Below the pieces are notes generated by a model, which saw nothing but the letters and a program-made list of their open reading frames with translations, ran no database searches and had not been told where the DNA came from. Below are positions 27,620-36,945 of a stretch of DNA of 64,000 nt, piece after piece (position 1 is the first letter of the stretch; each line of letters opens with the position of its first letter). Origin of the DNA: Candidatus Accumulibacter aalborgensis. Lineage in GTDB: Bacteria; Pseudomonadota; Gammaproteobacteria; Burkholderiales; Rhodocyclaceae. Position numbers and translations under genes: made by a program. The stretch spans positions 1 to 64,000 of the forward strand of contig NZ_FLQX01000135.1 in assembly GCF_900089955.1 (NCBI RefSeq), written 5' to 3'.

Positions 27620-28636
27620 CTATTTGACGTCGTTCATCTCGGTCTCAACCATCTTCGCCACACTGGCGGGCAAAGGCACGAAGCCCAACTCGGTGGCCAT
27701 CTTCTGCCCGTTGTTCAGGGCCCAGGAAAAGAAGTCGACCACGCCCTTCTGCCTGGCAGCGTCAGTGCCCTTCGCATAGGCCAGGACGTAGGTGGCGCTG
27801 GTGATCGGCCAGGCGTTCTTGTGCGCCTGGTCAAGCAGGTCGGGGGCCATTCCTTTGACCTTGAAGTTGGCGCCGGCAGCAGCGTCGGCAATGGACTCCT
27901 GGCTTGGCACGATGTGCTTGCCGGCCTTGTTCTTGAGGGCCGCGAAGGTCATCCTGTTCTTCATGGCATCGGCAATATCGACGTAGCCGATCGTGCCGAC
28001 AATCTTCTGCACGTTCGCGGCCACACCGGCGTTACCCTTGCCGCCGACGCCGTTGGCGGGCCAGTTCACGTTGTTGCCGGCACCGACCTCACTCTTGAAA
28101 GACGCCGACTGCTTGGCCAGGTAGTTTGAAAAGACGTAGGTGGTACCCGAACCATCGGAACGAAAGACCAGGGTAATGGCCAGATCAGGCAGCTTGAGGC
28201 CGGGGTTCTGAGCGCCAATGACCGGGTCGTTCCACTTCTTGATGGCCCCGCGGAAGATGTCAGCCGTGCTCGGACCATCAAGTTTCAGTTTGCCCGATTC
28301 GATGCCGGGGACATTGATCACGATGGTCACACCGCCCATCACGGTGGGGACCTGCACCAGACCGGCAGCGTCGAGATCCGACTCCGTCAGCGGCGCATCG
28401 CTGCCGCCGAAGTCGACTGTCCTGGCCTTGATCTGCTTGACGCCACCGGAAGATCCGATGGCCTGATAGTTCACCTGGCTCTTGGTGGCTGCCTTGTAGG
28501 CTTCAGCCCACTTGTTGTAAATGGCCGCCGGAAAGGTCGCGCCGGCGCCGGTGATGTCGACGGCCAGGGCCGACAGGCTCAGGGACATGGTGGCGGCCAG
28601 AACGGACAACTGCCGCAGGGTGCGTTTGCTATTCAT
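27620..28636 (-). CDS. pstS: Phosphate-binding protein PstS
   Basis: 338 aa. Start MNSKRTLRQLSVL (28636) gives a signal peptide cut near SALA-VDITGAG. Phosphate-contact loops: GAGATFPAAIYNKWAEAY, SSGGVKQI and DFGGSDAPLTE, plus RSDGSGTTYVFSNYL. High-affinity periplasmic phosphate receptor of the Pst transporter. First gene of pstSCAB, preceded by a candidate PHO box and a -10-like TAGACT on the minus strand. Confidence 0.97.
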   Translation of the reverse strand: MNSKRTLRQLSVLAATMSLSLSALAVDITGAGATFPAAIYNKWAEAYKAATKSQVNYQAIGSSGGVKQIKARTVDFGGSDAPLTESDLDAAGLVQVPTVMGGVTIVINVPGIESGKLKLDGPSTADIFRGAIKKWNDPVIGAQNPGLKLPDLAITLVFRSDGSGTTYVFSNYLAKQSASFKSEVGAGNNVNWPANGVGGKGNAGVAANVQKIVGTIGYVDIADAMKNRMTFAALKNKAGKHIVPSQESIADAAAGANFKVKGMAPDLLDQAHKNAWPITSATYVLAYAKGTDAARQKGVVDFFSWALNNGQKMATELGFVPLPASVAKMVETEMNDVK

Positions 28637-28687
28637 CTTCAATCTCCGGGCTTCAGTGAGGGGACCCCTGGAGTCTAGGTGCCGAAT

Positions 28688-28705
28688 GTTGCAGGATTGT
28701 GACGG
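28688..28705 (-). promoter_or_regulatory. Candidate PHO box upstream of pstS
   Basis: On the minus strand CCGTCAC-AATC-CTGCAAC: two heptamers, each matching 5 of 7 positions of CTGTCA(T/C), spaced 11 bp start to start like known PhoB sites. TAGACT about ten bases further downstream could be the -10 element. Confidence 0.6.
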
Positions 28706-28850
28706 ACAGGCAGCACAGGCCAATGCGCTGAGCTTCCAGCGCTGTGGTTTTCAGGGACCAAGAAGCGTCGATCTCCCGGTCGCGAAGACGAGGAATTCAC
28801 ACTGCCCACCGCACACCGTGCGGGTTGCCTGGAATACCCGGCGCCACTGG

Positions 28851-29582
28851 TCAGTGTTCGGTGAGCGTGATCAGGATGTCGGCGTACCAGGCGCAGTTCA
28901 GGCCCAGTGCTTCGTCCAGTCGGCGGTCCCGCGTACCGACATCGAGCCGCGCCGAATGGACGCCAAGCAACAGCCAGGGCAGGTCGTCTTGCGTCGGCGG
29001 CGGGCCAGCAACGCGCAGGACGACCGGCGCACCGCTCGTCCCACGGTGAGTACGCGCATCGGTGAGGAAGTAGCCCTCACCCTTGAAGCGGAGGCCGAAC
29101 GACGAGGCGATCACCGCTTGGCGGACCACCGGCATGTGGTGCAGAGTGTCGTGGAAGCCGAGCGGGAAACCCACGACCAGCAAGGAGGAGCCGACCTCCA
29201 GTTGGTCCTGAGGACCCGGCAGGTGTGCCGGCGTGAACGCCCGATAGACCGTCGTTGCCGGCAGCGCGGCGCGTTCAATCTCGATCACCGCCACGTCGAT
29301 GTCGCCAGCCTTGTCCAGGCCCTGACGCCAGAGGCTATTGCTGCCGCAGTACAGCGGAATCGAGAAGCCCGTCGATTCGGCCATGTTTTCGGGGTCGATG
29401 TGCAGTTCTATCTCGATCCGGTCGGGAAAATGCCGGCTCGGTTTGTCGAGCATCACGTGCCGGCTGGTGACCACGAAGAGCCGTTCGCCACGCGCGAAGA
29501 AGAACCCGCTGGCATTGGTCAGCGCCCGCTGCTGCTGGAAAGTGCAGATCCGCGCAGCGGTGAGCAGAATGGTATCGATCAC
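28851..29582 (-). CDS. Trypsin-like serine protease (S1-fold)
   Basis: 243 aa with a complete catalytic triad in chymotrypsin order: His in VVTSRHV, Asp in GDIDVAV, and Ser in RTHRGTSGAPVV. No signal peptide, PDZ domain or membrane anchor is visible, so it may act in the cytoplasm or be exported by other means. Its start lies 3 bp after the stop of the ecotin gene, in the same operon, which pairs a protease with a protease inhibitor. Substrate unknown. Confidence 0.8.
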   Translation of the reverse strand: MIDTILLTAARICTFQQQRALTNASGFFFARGERLFVVTSRHVMLDKPSRHFPDRIEIELHIDPENMAESTGFSIPLYCGSNSLWRQGLDKAGDIDVAVIEIERAALPATTVYRAFTPAHLPGPQDQLEVGSSLLVVGFPLGFHDTLHHMPVVRQAVIASSFGLRFKGEGYFLTDARTHRGTSGAPVVLRVAGPPPTQDDLPWLLLGVHSARLDVGTRDRRLDEALGLNCAWYADILITLTEH

Positions 29583-29585
29583 GCA

Positions 29586-30062
29586 TCAGCCCTTTTCCAT
29601 CCCCTTCGCTTGCGGTGCGGCGCTCCATACCCGGTAGCGCACGTCAACGCCTGCCGGCACATACACCACGATCGGCAAGCGACTGTTGTAACGGACGAAA
29701 AAGGGTTCGCCGGCAAGCATGATGAAGCGCTTCACCTTCGCTGCGTTCGGGTCGATGGCCATCAGCGTGCCCGCCATCGGCCCCAGCTTGCTGACCAGGT
29801 AGCGTGAAAATCCCCAGCCACGGATCGTCTCTTCCTCAATCTTGCCGGCAAAGAAGTAGCGGTTCCCCGGGTCCACCTCGACCGTCCTGCCGACGATCAA
29901 CTCCACTCGGGAATCGGATTCTTCATCCAGTTTCGGAAGCTGGAGGACGTAGCGAATCATTCCCTCATCGGCGGCTGGAAACGCCTGCAGGTTGTCCGCC
30001 GCCTGCGCCAACGGAATTGCCACGAGCATGCACAGTGCAGCCAGCAAGCGAATCATTCTCAT
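29586..30062 (-). CDS. eco: Ecotin-family serine protease inhibitor
   Basis: 158 aa. Signal peptide (LLAALCMLVAIPLAQAA) followed by the ecotin fold: LPKLDEESDSRVELIVGRTVEVD, then EEETIRGWGFSRYLV and the very characteristic RYNSRLPIVVYVPAGVDVRYRVW. The reactive loop region LGPMAGTLMAID carries Leu-Met at the expected P1 site. Unlike E. coli ecotin it has no cysteines, so the loop disulfide is missing. A periplasmic dimer that blocks trypsin-like proteases, including host enzymes. Confidence 0.93.
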   Translation of the reverse strand: MRMIRLLAALCMLVAIPLAQAADNLQAFPAADEGMIRYVLQLPKLDEESDSRVELIVGRTVEVDPGNRYFFAGKIEEETIRGWGFSRYLVSKLGPMAGTLMAIDPNAAKVKRFIMLAGEPFFVRYNSRLPIVVYVPAGVDVRYRVWSAAPQAKGMEKG

Positions 30063-30247
30063 ATCCTCTCCTTACAGGAATCGCGATGGGAAAAAACCTG
30101 CCCGTGGTCCATAATGCCGAGGGCCCGCCAGCATTATGGCACGCGCAGCACTGTGCCAGGAGCATCTGGGTTTGCTGGGGAACCGTCTTTCCTTCGTCCC
30201 CGATTCAATGGGTCGACCGATCAATTCACCGATTCCACTGCCCACCT

Positions 30248-33010
30248 ATGCCTACCTTGCTGCTGGTCGACGGATCATCGTACCTCTACCGCGCCTTCCA
30301 TGCCCTGCCCGACCTGCGGACGACGCAGAACGAGCCGACCGGTGCGCTCCATGGCGTGCTGAACATGCTGCGCCGACTGGAGAGCGACTACCAGGCTGCG
30401 GGAATTGCCTACAAGGCCTGTGTCTTCGACGCCAAGGGCAAGACCTTCCGCGACGACTGGTACCCGCAATACAAGGCCAACCGCCCGCCAATGCCCGACG
30501 ACATGGTGCGCCAGATCGAACCCCTGAACGCGGCGATCGCCGCTCTCGGCTGGCCATTGCTGATCATCGACGGTGTCGAGGCCGACGATGTGATCGGCAC
30601 GCTGGCCAGGCAAGCGGCGGCGCAGGGCGTCGAGGTGGTGGTGTCGACCGGCGACAAGGATCTGGCGCAACTGGTTGGTCCGCACATCAGGCTGATCAAT
30701 ACCATGAGCAACGAGGCGCTCGACGAGGCCGGCGTGATGGCCAAGTTCGGCGTGCCGCCCGAACGGATCGTCGATTATCTGGCCCTGGTCGGCGATTCCG
30801 TCGATAACGTTCCCGGCGTCGACAAGGTGGGCGCCAAGACGGCGGTCAAGTGGCTAACCCAGTATGGATCACTCGACGGAGTGATTGCGGCGGCAGCGGA
30901 AATGGGCGGCGTGATCGGGCAGAACCTGCGCCGTTCGCTCGACTTCCTGCCCCTGGCGCGGCGCCTGGTCACGGTTCGCTGCGATCTCGACTTGCCGCTG
31001 ACGCTGGCCGAGTTGACCCCGCGGGCACCCGATCACCCGCGTCTGATCGAGCTTTTTTCGCACTACGAGATGCGCTCGTGGCTCAGGGAAGCGCAGAGCG
31101 AACGATCAGCAGCCGGCGCTGCGCCGGCGCCGGCCGGCACGTCACCGACTTCGCTGGCCGTGCAAGCCGATCTGCTGCCCACCGATGCGCACCGTGCGGC
31201 TTACGAAACGATCCTTGACTGGCAGGCTTTCGAGCGCTGGTTGCAGAAGATCGGCAAGACGCCGCTGACCGCGCTCGACACCGAAACCACCAGTCTCGAT
31301 CCCTTTGCCGCGCGCATCGTCGGCCTGTCACTGGCTGTGGCGGCGGGCGAAGCGGCTTATCTGCCGCTGGCCCATCACTATCCGGGCGCGCCGGCACAAT
31401 TGCCGTGCGACGAAGTGCTGGCCCGCCTGAAGCCGTGGCTGGAATCGGCGCAGCACGCCAAGATCGGCCAGCATCTGAAGTACGACCAGCACGTTCTGGC
31501 CAACCACGGCATCGCTCTGGCCGGCGTCAGACACGATACGCTCCTGCAGTCCTACGTCCTTGAATCAGGCAAGGACGGCGTGCGCGGCCACGATCTGGGC
31601 CAACTGGCAACGCGCCATCTCGGACTGGCGACGATTCCCTACGAGGCGCTCTGCGGCAAGGGCGTCAAGCAGATCGGCTTCGACCAGGTGGCGATCGACA
31701 AGGCAGCCGAGTACGCTGCCGAAGACGCCGATCTATGCCTGCGCCTGCACGACCGGCTATACCCGCAGATTGCCGCCGACGCCGGTCTGGCGCGCGTCTA
31801 CGGCGAAATTGAAATCCCGGTACGCGACATTCTCTTCCGCATGGAGCGGACCGGAGTGCTGATCGATGCGCAGTTGCTGACCCAGCAGAGCCACGAGATC
31901 GGCAAGCGCCTGCTCGAACTCGAAGCGCGCGCGCACGCGGCGGCGGGTCAGCCATTCAACGTCAACTCGCCGAAGCAGTTGGCGGAGATCCTGTTCGACA
32001 AGCTCGGCCTGCCGGTGAAGAAGAAAACGCCGACCGGATCGCCATCGACCGATGAGGAAGTGCTCTCCGAGTTGGCGCTCGACTATCCACTGCCCAAAAT
32101 CCTGCTCGAATCGCGACAGCTCGCGAAGTTGAAGGGCACTTATACCGACAAACTGCCGAAAATGGTCAACGCCAGCAGCGGGCGCGTGCACACCAGCTAC
32201 GCGCAGGCGGTGGCGGTCACCGGTCGGCTGGCGTCGAGCGACCCCAATCTGCAGAACATCCCGGTGCGCACAGCCGAAGGCCGGCGCATCCGCGCCGCCT
32301 TTATCGCTCCGCCCGGCAGCCGAATCGTCTCCGCCGACTATTCGCAGATCGAGCTGCGCATCATGGCGCACCTCTCCGAGGACGAGCGTCTGCTGGCAGC
32401 CTTTGCGCAGGGCGAGGATGTGCATCGGGCGACCGCCGCCGAGATCTTTGGCGTTCGGCCGGACGAAGTCGGTCCCGATCAGCGGCGCGTCGCCAAGGTG
32501 ATCAACTTCGGACTGATCTACGGCATGAGTGCTTTTGGCCTCGCGCGCGAGCTCGACCTCGAAAGAGGCGCCGCACAGGCTTACAGTGAGCGCTATTTCG
32601 CTCGCTACCCAGGGGTCGCGCACTACATGGCGACGACTCGCGAGACGGCCAAGGCGCAGGGCTACGTCGAAACGGTTTTCGGCCGCCGACTGTGGCTACC
32701 CGAAATCCGCTCCAGCCAGGCCGGCCGTCGCCAGGGCGCCGAGCGGGCAGCGATCAACGCGCCGATGCAGGGCTCGGCAGCGGATTTGATCAAGACGGCG
32801 ATGATCGTCGTCCAGGGCTGGCTCGATGCCGAGCGCCTGCAGACGCGCCTGCTGATGCAGGTGCATGACGAACTGGTCCTCGAAGTGCCCGACGACGAAC
32901 TGGTGCGCGTGCGCGGCGAGTTGCCGCGCCTGATGACCGAATGGGCGAGCCTGCGCGTGCCGCTGGTCGTCGATGTGGGCGAGGGAGCGAACTGGGACGA
33001 GGCGCACTGA
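30248..33010 (+). CDS. polA: DNA polymerase I
   Basis: 920 aa, full length. Order: 5'-3' exonuclease (1-290, starting MPTLLLVDGSSYLYRAFHAL), 3'-5' exonuclease (about 325-520 with intact ExoI LDTETTSLD, ExoII-like LKYDQHVL and ExoIII YAAEDADLCL) and polymerase domain with motif A SADYSQIELRIMAH, motif B KVINFGLIYGMSAFGLA and motif C QVHDELVLE. Proofreading should be active. The frame is open to 29804 but ATG 30248 fits the family start. Confidence 0.97.
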   Translation: MPTLLLVDGSSYLYRAFHALPDLRTTQNEPTGALHGVLNMLRRLESDYQAAGIAYKACVFDAKGKTFRDDWYPQYKANRPPMPDDMVRQIEPLNAAIAALGWPLLIIDGVEADDVIGTLARQAAAQGVEVVVSTGDKDLAQLVGPHIRLINTMSNEALDEAGVMAKFGVPPERIVDYLALVGDSVDNVPGVDKVGAKTAVKWLTQYGSLDGVIAAAAEMGGVIGQNLRRSLDFLPLARRLVTVRCDLDLPLTLAELTPRAPDHPRLIELFSHYEMRSWLREAQSERSAAGAAPAPAGTSPTSLAVQADLLPTDAHRAAYETILDWQAFERWLQKIGKTPLTALDTETTSLDPFAARIVGLSLAVAAGEAAYLPLAHHYPGAPAQLPCDEVLARLKPWLESAQHAKIGQHLKYDQHVLANHGIALAGVRHDTLLQSYVLESGKDGVRGHDLGQLATRHLGLATIPYEALCGKGVKQIGFDQVAIDKAAEYAAEDADLCLRLHDRLYPQIAADAGLARVYGEIEIPVRDILFRMERTGVLIDAQLLTQQSHEIGKRLLELEARAHAAAGQPFNVNSPKQLAEILFDKLGLPVKKKTPTGSPSTDEEVLSELALDYPLPKILLESRQLAKLKGTYTDKLPKMVNASSGRVHTSYAQAVAVTGRLASSDPNLQNIPVRTAEGRRIRAAFIAPPGSRIVSADYSQIELRIMAHLSEDERLLAAFAQGEDVHRATAAEIFGVRPDEVGPDQRRVAKVINFGLIYGMSAFGLARELDLERGAAQAYSERYFARYPGVAHYMATTRETAKAQGYVETVFGRRLWLPEIRSSQAGRRQGAERAAINAPMQGSAADLIKTAMIVVQGWLDAERLQTRLLMQVHDELVLEVPDDELVRVRGELPRLMTEWASLRVPLVVDVGEGANWDEAH

Positions 33011-33084
33011 GGCAGTTCGCTAGCGGGAGCTTGCTTATCTGACATCCGAGGTGGGTGGGAATAAACACTCCGGATTGCCGCCTG

Positions 33085-33666
33085 CTACTGCGTCATCGAA
33101 CGCTTCTTCACCGTGTAGCTGACCGGCTCGAGCGTCTGCCCGGTCCATTTGTAGGCCCACACGCCGTAGCGATCGTCGGTGGCCGGCGTGCCGTTGACGA
33201 TCAACAGGTTGCTGTCGGCACGGTACTCCAGCATCTCCCTGTTGTTGAGCTCACCATTACCCGGCGTTGCGCCTTCGAGCTGGGGCGGAAAGTGCACCGC
33301 ACCCGTGCGGCCGTCGATGAAGGCGACCCGCACGCAACCGCTGCCGCAGCCCCAGGTGGCGACAACGAAGCGTCCAGCGAAGTTCGGGCCCGTGGCCGCA
33401 GCGTCCCTCAGCGCCTGGCTGAGTACGGTCTTGAAGTTCGCTGCCTTGCCCTCCAGGTGGGGTTGCTGGACGACACTGCGTTCGACGCTGGCCGGGTAGC
33501 GCGAGAACGCCGGCGGCGCACTGGTCACCGTGGTCACCGTGGGCGCAGCGGCTTGCCCGCTGGCGACGCCCGGACCGACCTGCGCGACGACGGGCACGCT
33601 GGCCAATACTCCCGCGACGAGCAGCAGGGCGAGATGCGAATGCAAGGTGTGCGAAGTGTGCGTCAT
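33085..33666 (-). CDS. Secreted hypothetical protein
   Basis: 193 aa. N-terminal signal peptide (HLALLLVAGVLASVPVVAQV), an Ala/Thr-rich linker, then NFAGRFVVATWGCGSGCVRVAFIDGRTGAV, whose closely spaced Cys pair may form a disulfide. The same motif occurs in uncharacterised exported proteins. No enzymatic motif recognised. Alone between polA and the porin gene. Confidence 0.7.
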   Translation of the reverse strand: MTHTSHTLHSHLALLLVAGVLASVPVVAQVGPGVASGQAAAPTVTTVTSAPPAFSRYPASVERSVVQQPHLEGKAANFKTVLSQALRDAAATGPNFAGRFVVATWGCGSGCVRVAFIDGRTGAVHFPPQLEGATPGNGELNNREMLEYRADSNLLIVNGTPATDDRYGVWAYKWTGQTLEPVSYTVKKRSMTQ

Positions 33667-33862
33667 GCGGGTTCCCCATTCTCATTTCCGGTGCGCAAGG
33701 ACAGGAAATCCAAAGGCGCCTTCGAGAGTATGGGGGCCCCCATGAGGCCGCGTCAATCGAATTTGGTCGCAAGAAGCCCCCGACTCGTGGGCGAGGTCCA
33801 GCCCTGGCTGCGGCAAGCTGCCCTGAGACAGCAAGGTAACTGCCCCATGGCAGGTCAAGCGC

Positions 33863-35197
33863 TCACCACCAGCCTTCGAATTGCAGCCCGATCGTCGAAC
33901 CCTGATTGCCGCTGGCGAAGATCCCGGTCGAGGCGGTCGAGGCGACAGCAGAATTGGTCGAGCCATTGGCCGCCCGCGCTGCCGCTTCGTTCCAGCGCGC
34001 ATAGGTATAGAAAAAGCGCAGTTCGGGCCTGGCCCAGAAACCGCGCGCCATCGCCAGCGTTGGCGCGATCGTCAGCTTGGTCAGGTTGCGCGTGTCGCCG
34101 ACGCTCGGCCTGACCTGGTCGTGGCCCAACTCGCCCTGGAGTTTGAGGTGATCGGTGAAGCCATAGACCAAGCGGCCCCCGATCGAGAGCCAGGTCTGGT
34201 CACCCAGGGGTGACTCGTCCTTCTGATATACCCCGGTCAGCATACCGCCGAGCTTTGGCGTCATCTGAGCAAAGAGGCCTTCGACGACGCGAAAGCGCGT
34301 GTCGGAAGTGGTATTGGTCAGCGGCCCGGTGCTGCCGAGTCCGGTTCCCGGCCCAACGCCGTATTGCACGGCGAACTTGTTCCAGCCTTCGCCCCAGAGG
34401 TTGGTCTGGCGATGCTGAACAGTGACCGACCAGCCCGAATCGCCGCCGGTATAGATATGGCCGGACGCGGGAATCGCGCTGTAGCCGAACTCGAGTTCGC
34501 CGTTGGGATTGACCTTCAGCCCGCGCACCTGGAAGTCGTAACGGTCGGCCTTGATGGCCTGGTCGCGGTTGTCCTCGGTAAACATCGCCAGGCTTACCTT
34601 TACGCCACCGATCGCGATATCCTCAACGCCGCCGCCCAGTCCTTGCGGGTTCCAGTAGAAGAAGTCGTTGATGTGGATGTCTTCGCGCTTGTAATAGCGC
34701 AAACCGGCCCAGAGCGCGCCGCCGTTGAGGAAGGAGAGCTTCTCGGCGGCGAGGTAGGCCTGCGCGACGCTGGTGTCGGTGCTGTAACTCGTCGAGTTGT
34801 AGGCCATGGGTCTGTTCAGGCTGAACATGGCATTCGCGCTGATGCTGGCGCCGTCGGTAAAGCTGACGATCTGCTTGCCGAAAAACAGCTCGCCATAGAC
34901 CTCGCACTCGTTGCCCAGCCGGTATTTGGCTCCCGCACCGGCCAACTGGAAGCAGGCGGCTCGACTCCCTTCCGAGTTGATACCGGCGAGAGCGCGCAGG
35001 TAGCCGGCAACAACCAGATCGCCCGCGTCTTTGGCGACCTTCGGCGCCACCTCGTCGACGGGTATTTCGGGTGCCTCGACGCCGCCGACATCGGTATCGA
35101 CGACCTTCGGGTCGCCAGCCTCGGCGGCGCCGGCCGCTTGGCCGCACAGCAGTGCGACCAGAACCAGGGTAAGTGGGCTCAGGGGTACGTTGCGCAT
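33863..35197 (-). CDS. LamB-type (maltoporin/sucrose porin) outer membrane protein
   Basis: 444 aa. Signal peptide (LVLVALLCGQAAGAAEA), then YLRALAGINSEGSRAACFQLAGAGAKYRLGNECEVYGEL (given in outline), typical of LamB trimeric sugar porins, and strands such as WAGLRYYKREDIHINDFFYW. Ends in an aromatic Trp, as OMP assembly requires. ATG 35197 has AAGGA about 7 bases upstream. The position after fruK and the fruA remnant suggests uptake of fructose-containing sugars. Confidence 0.85.
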   Translation of the reverse strand: MRNVPLSPLTLVLVALLCGQAAGAAEAGDPKVVDTDVGGVEAPEIPVDEVAPKVAKDAGDLVVAGYLRALAGINSEGSRAACFQLAGAGAKYRLGNECEVYGELFFGKQIVSFTDGASISANAMFSLNRPMAYNSTSYSTDTSVAQAYLAAEKLSFLNGGALWAGLRYYKREDIHINDFFYWNPQGLGGGVEDIAIGGVKVSLAMFTEDNRDQAIKADRYDFQVRGLKVNPNGELEFGYSAIPASGHIYTGGDSGWSVTVQHRQTNLWGEGWNKFAVQYGVGPGTGLGSTGPLTNTTSDTRFRVVEGLFAQMTPKLGGMLTGVYQKDESPLGDQTWLSIGGRLVYGFTDHLKLQGELGHDQVRPSVGDTRNLTKLTIAPTLAMARGFWARPELRFFYTYARWNEAAARAANGSTNSAVASTASTGIFASGNQGSTIGLQFEGWW

Positions 35198-35324
35198 GGT
35201 CAGTTCCTTCATTCTGTAACGGTCGGGCAGGACAAACCCCTTGCCGTGCCCGCTGCCGTCATGGGGGTGGTGCCTTGAGGGGAAGGGTGTGGGCGAAAGA
35301 GGACCCCTCGCCGACGAGGCCTGG

Positions 35325-35597
35325 CTAGACTGCCATCGGCGCCTCCTCGGCCAGCGGTTTCTTGAGCACGGTCAAGGCCAGCGTGGTGACCACGGTACCT
35401 GCGGCGATGGCGCCAATGTAGGGCAACAACTGGCCGACGGCGTTGGGAATCGCCAGAACGAAGATGCCCCGGTGCGGCGCGTGCAGCGTACAGCCGAAAA
35501 ACATCGACAGCGCGCCGGTTTTCTTCACGGCCTCGGCGGCCATGAACGTATGCGCGATGCCGGTGGGGCATGCGGTAACGACAACGATCTTTGCCAT
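35325..35597 (-). pseudogene. fruA: fruA remnant: PTS EIIB start fused to EIIC end
   Basis: 90-codon open frame. Residues 1-26 match the start of a fructose EIIB domain (VVTACPTGIAHTFMAAEA with the phospho-Cys). Residues 30-86 match the very end of the EIIC domain (FFGCTLHAPHRGIFVLAIPN). Intact FruA proteins have over 500 residues, so over 400 are missing through an in-frame deletion. The sugar site is absent and transport is lost, though the short frame could still be made. Confidence 0.85.
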
Positions 35598-35616
35598 TGG
35601 TGTCCCTCTTTCGTGA

Positions 35617-36612
35617 TTACAGTGATTCCGGCTGACTGCCTGCCAGAGCCCCTGCAGGGCGTACTGTGACTTGCGCCATGAATGATTCGACGATTGCCGT
35701 CGACGGCAGGCGCGGCCCCAACTGGGTCAGTGCGCCAAGGGCACTGGCGGTAGCCAGGCGCGCGCAGTCGGCCAGGTTCCAGTCGCGCAGACTACCGGCG
35801 ACGAAGCCTGCCACCATGGCGTCGCCGGCACCGACCGTGCTCTTGACCTCGACCTCGGGCGGCAGGGCGTGCACACATTCGTCGGTGGTGACGAACAACG
35901 CCCCTTGGTGACCCATCGACACCACCACGCAGCCCAGGCCGGCAGCGATGAGTTGGCGCGCCGCGCTGATCACCGACGCTTGGTCGGGCAGCGGCGCACC
36001 CACCAGTTCTTCCAGCTCGGCGATGTTGGGCTTGATCGCCCACGGGGCCGCGGCAATGCCGTGGCGCAGTGGGTCGCCGCTGCTGTCGAGCAGCACTCGC
36101 TTGCCTGCCGCCTTGAGCCGGCGGATCAGGTCGGGGTAGTAAGCAAAGGGAACGCCAGCGGGAACACTGCCGGAGAGCACAAAGCAGTCATGCTCGGCGA
36201 GCAGCGTGTCGATCGTCCGCGCCAGTTCGGCGAGGTGTTCAGCGGTGGCGGCGGGGCCGGGGAAGTTGATGTCGGTGATCGCCGGTGACGTCTCGTCGAT
36301 GATTTTGACATTGACCCGAGTGTTCCCCGGGACGCGCACGAAGGCGTCGGTCATCGCCTTGCTGGCGAAGAGCTGTTCGAAGACGCCCGCGTTGTCGCGA
36401 CCAAGCAGGCCAGTGACGGCGACGCGAAAGCCCAGATCGGCGAGGAAGGAAGCGACGTTCACTCCCTTGCCGCCGGGGTCGGATTGCTCCCAGGCGACCC
36501 GGTTGACTGTCCCGGCGGCGAAGTCGGGAATTGCCACACTCTGGTCGATGGCCGGGTTGAGGGTAAGTGTGGCGATGCCGGTCGATCGTTTCATGGTCGT
36601 TGTTTCCATCAT
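35617..36612 (-). CDS. fruK: 1-phosphofructokinase
   Basis: 331 aa PfkB-family kinase phosphorylating fructose 1-phosphate with ATP. Start motifs LTLNPAIDQSV and PGGKGVNVASFLADLG bind the sugar; STVGAGDAMVAGF carries the catalytic Asp of the anion hole. The most likely start is MKRSTGIATL (36594), with an earlier ATG at 36612 that overlaps the stop of a 5'-truncated upstream frame. Without a working FruA in this locus its substrate must come from another transporter. Confidence 0.92.
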   Translation of the reverse strand: MMETTTMKRSTGIATLTLNPAIDQSVAIPDFAAGTVNRVAWEQSDPGGKGVNVASFLADLGFRVAVTGLLGRDNAGVFEQLFASKAMTDAFVRVPGNTRVNVKIIDETSPAITDINFPGPAATAEHLAELARTIDTLLAEHDCFVLSGSVPAGVPFAYYPDLIRRLKAAGKRVLLDSSGDPLRHGIAAAPWAIKPNIAELEELVGAPLPDQASVISAARQLIAAGLGCVVVSMGHQGALFVTTDECVHALPPEVEVKSTVGAGDAMVAGFVAGSLRDWNLADCARLATASALGALTQLGPRLPSTAIVESFMAQVTVRPAGALAGSQPESL

Positions 36613-36734
36613 AGGGCGCGCCGGGCCAGTGCCTGCATGTCGACCAGGATCACCGGGAAAGAGAAGGTGCCCGGTTCCTCTTGGATGTACAGGCCGGCGA
36701 TCTGCGCCAGGGCGACGGGGCCGACGCTACTGTG
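36609..36734 (-). pseudogene. 5'-truncated, probably frameshifted gene fragment
   Basis: 41-codon tail ending in a TGA that overlaps the fruK ATG: ...VALAQIAGLYIQEEPGTF, then PVILVDMQALARRAL. Just upstream another frame continues the apparent protein (PYHLPLIGGEVFQNTLTV), so one base seems to have been lost or gained. The parent protein is not recognised. Sequence further upstream carries the GCAATGCGCTTCGCTT hairpin. Confidence 0.45.
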
Positions 36735-36816
36735 AGCGTGTTCTGAAAGACCTCACCGCCGATCAACGGCAAGTGGTACGGGGTGCGTCCGGCAAGTCAT
36801 GCGACGTTTGCCAGTT

Positions 36817-36843
36817 GGCGCAATGCGCTTCGCTTGTTGCGCC
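36817..36843. repeat. Dispersed hairpin with GCAATGCGCTTCGCTT core
   Basis: GGCGCAA (36817-36823) pairs with TTGCGCC (36837-36843). The same loop core appears in the hairpin at 55240-55278, with different but again complementary arms. Confidence 0.6.
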
Positions 36844-36945
36844 CGACGAGTTGTCGGCGACGCGCACGGTGCATTCATTCGCCCCCCCCGGCAAGTGCCC
36901 GTTTGACCATGGTCGGGCGGGCCACCTATACTTCCGCTGGTGCCA

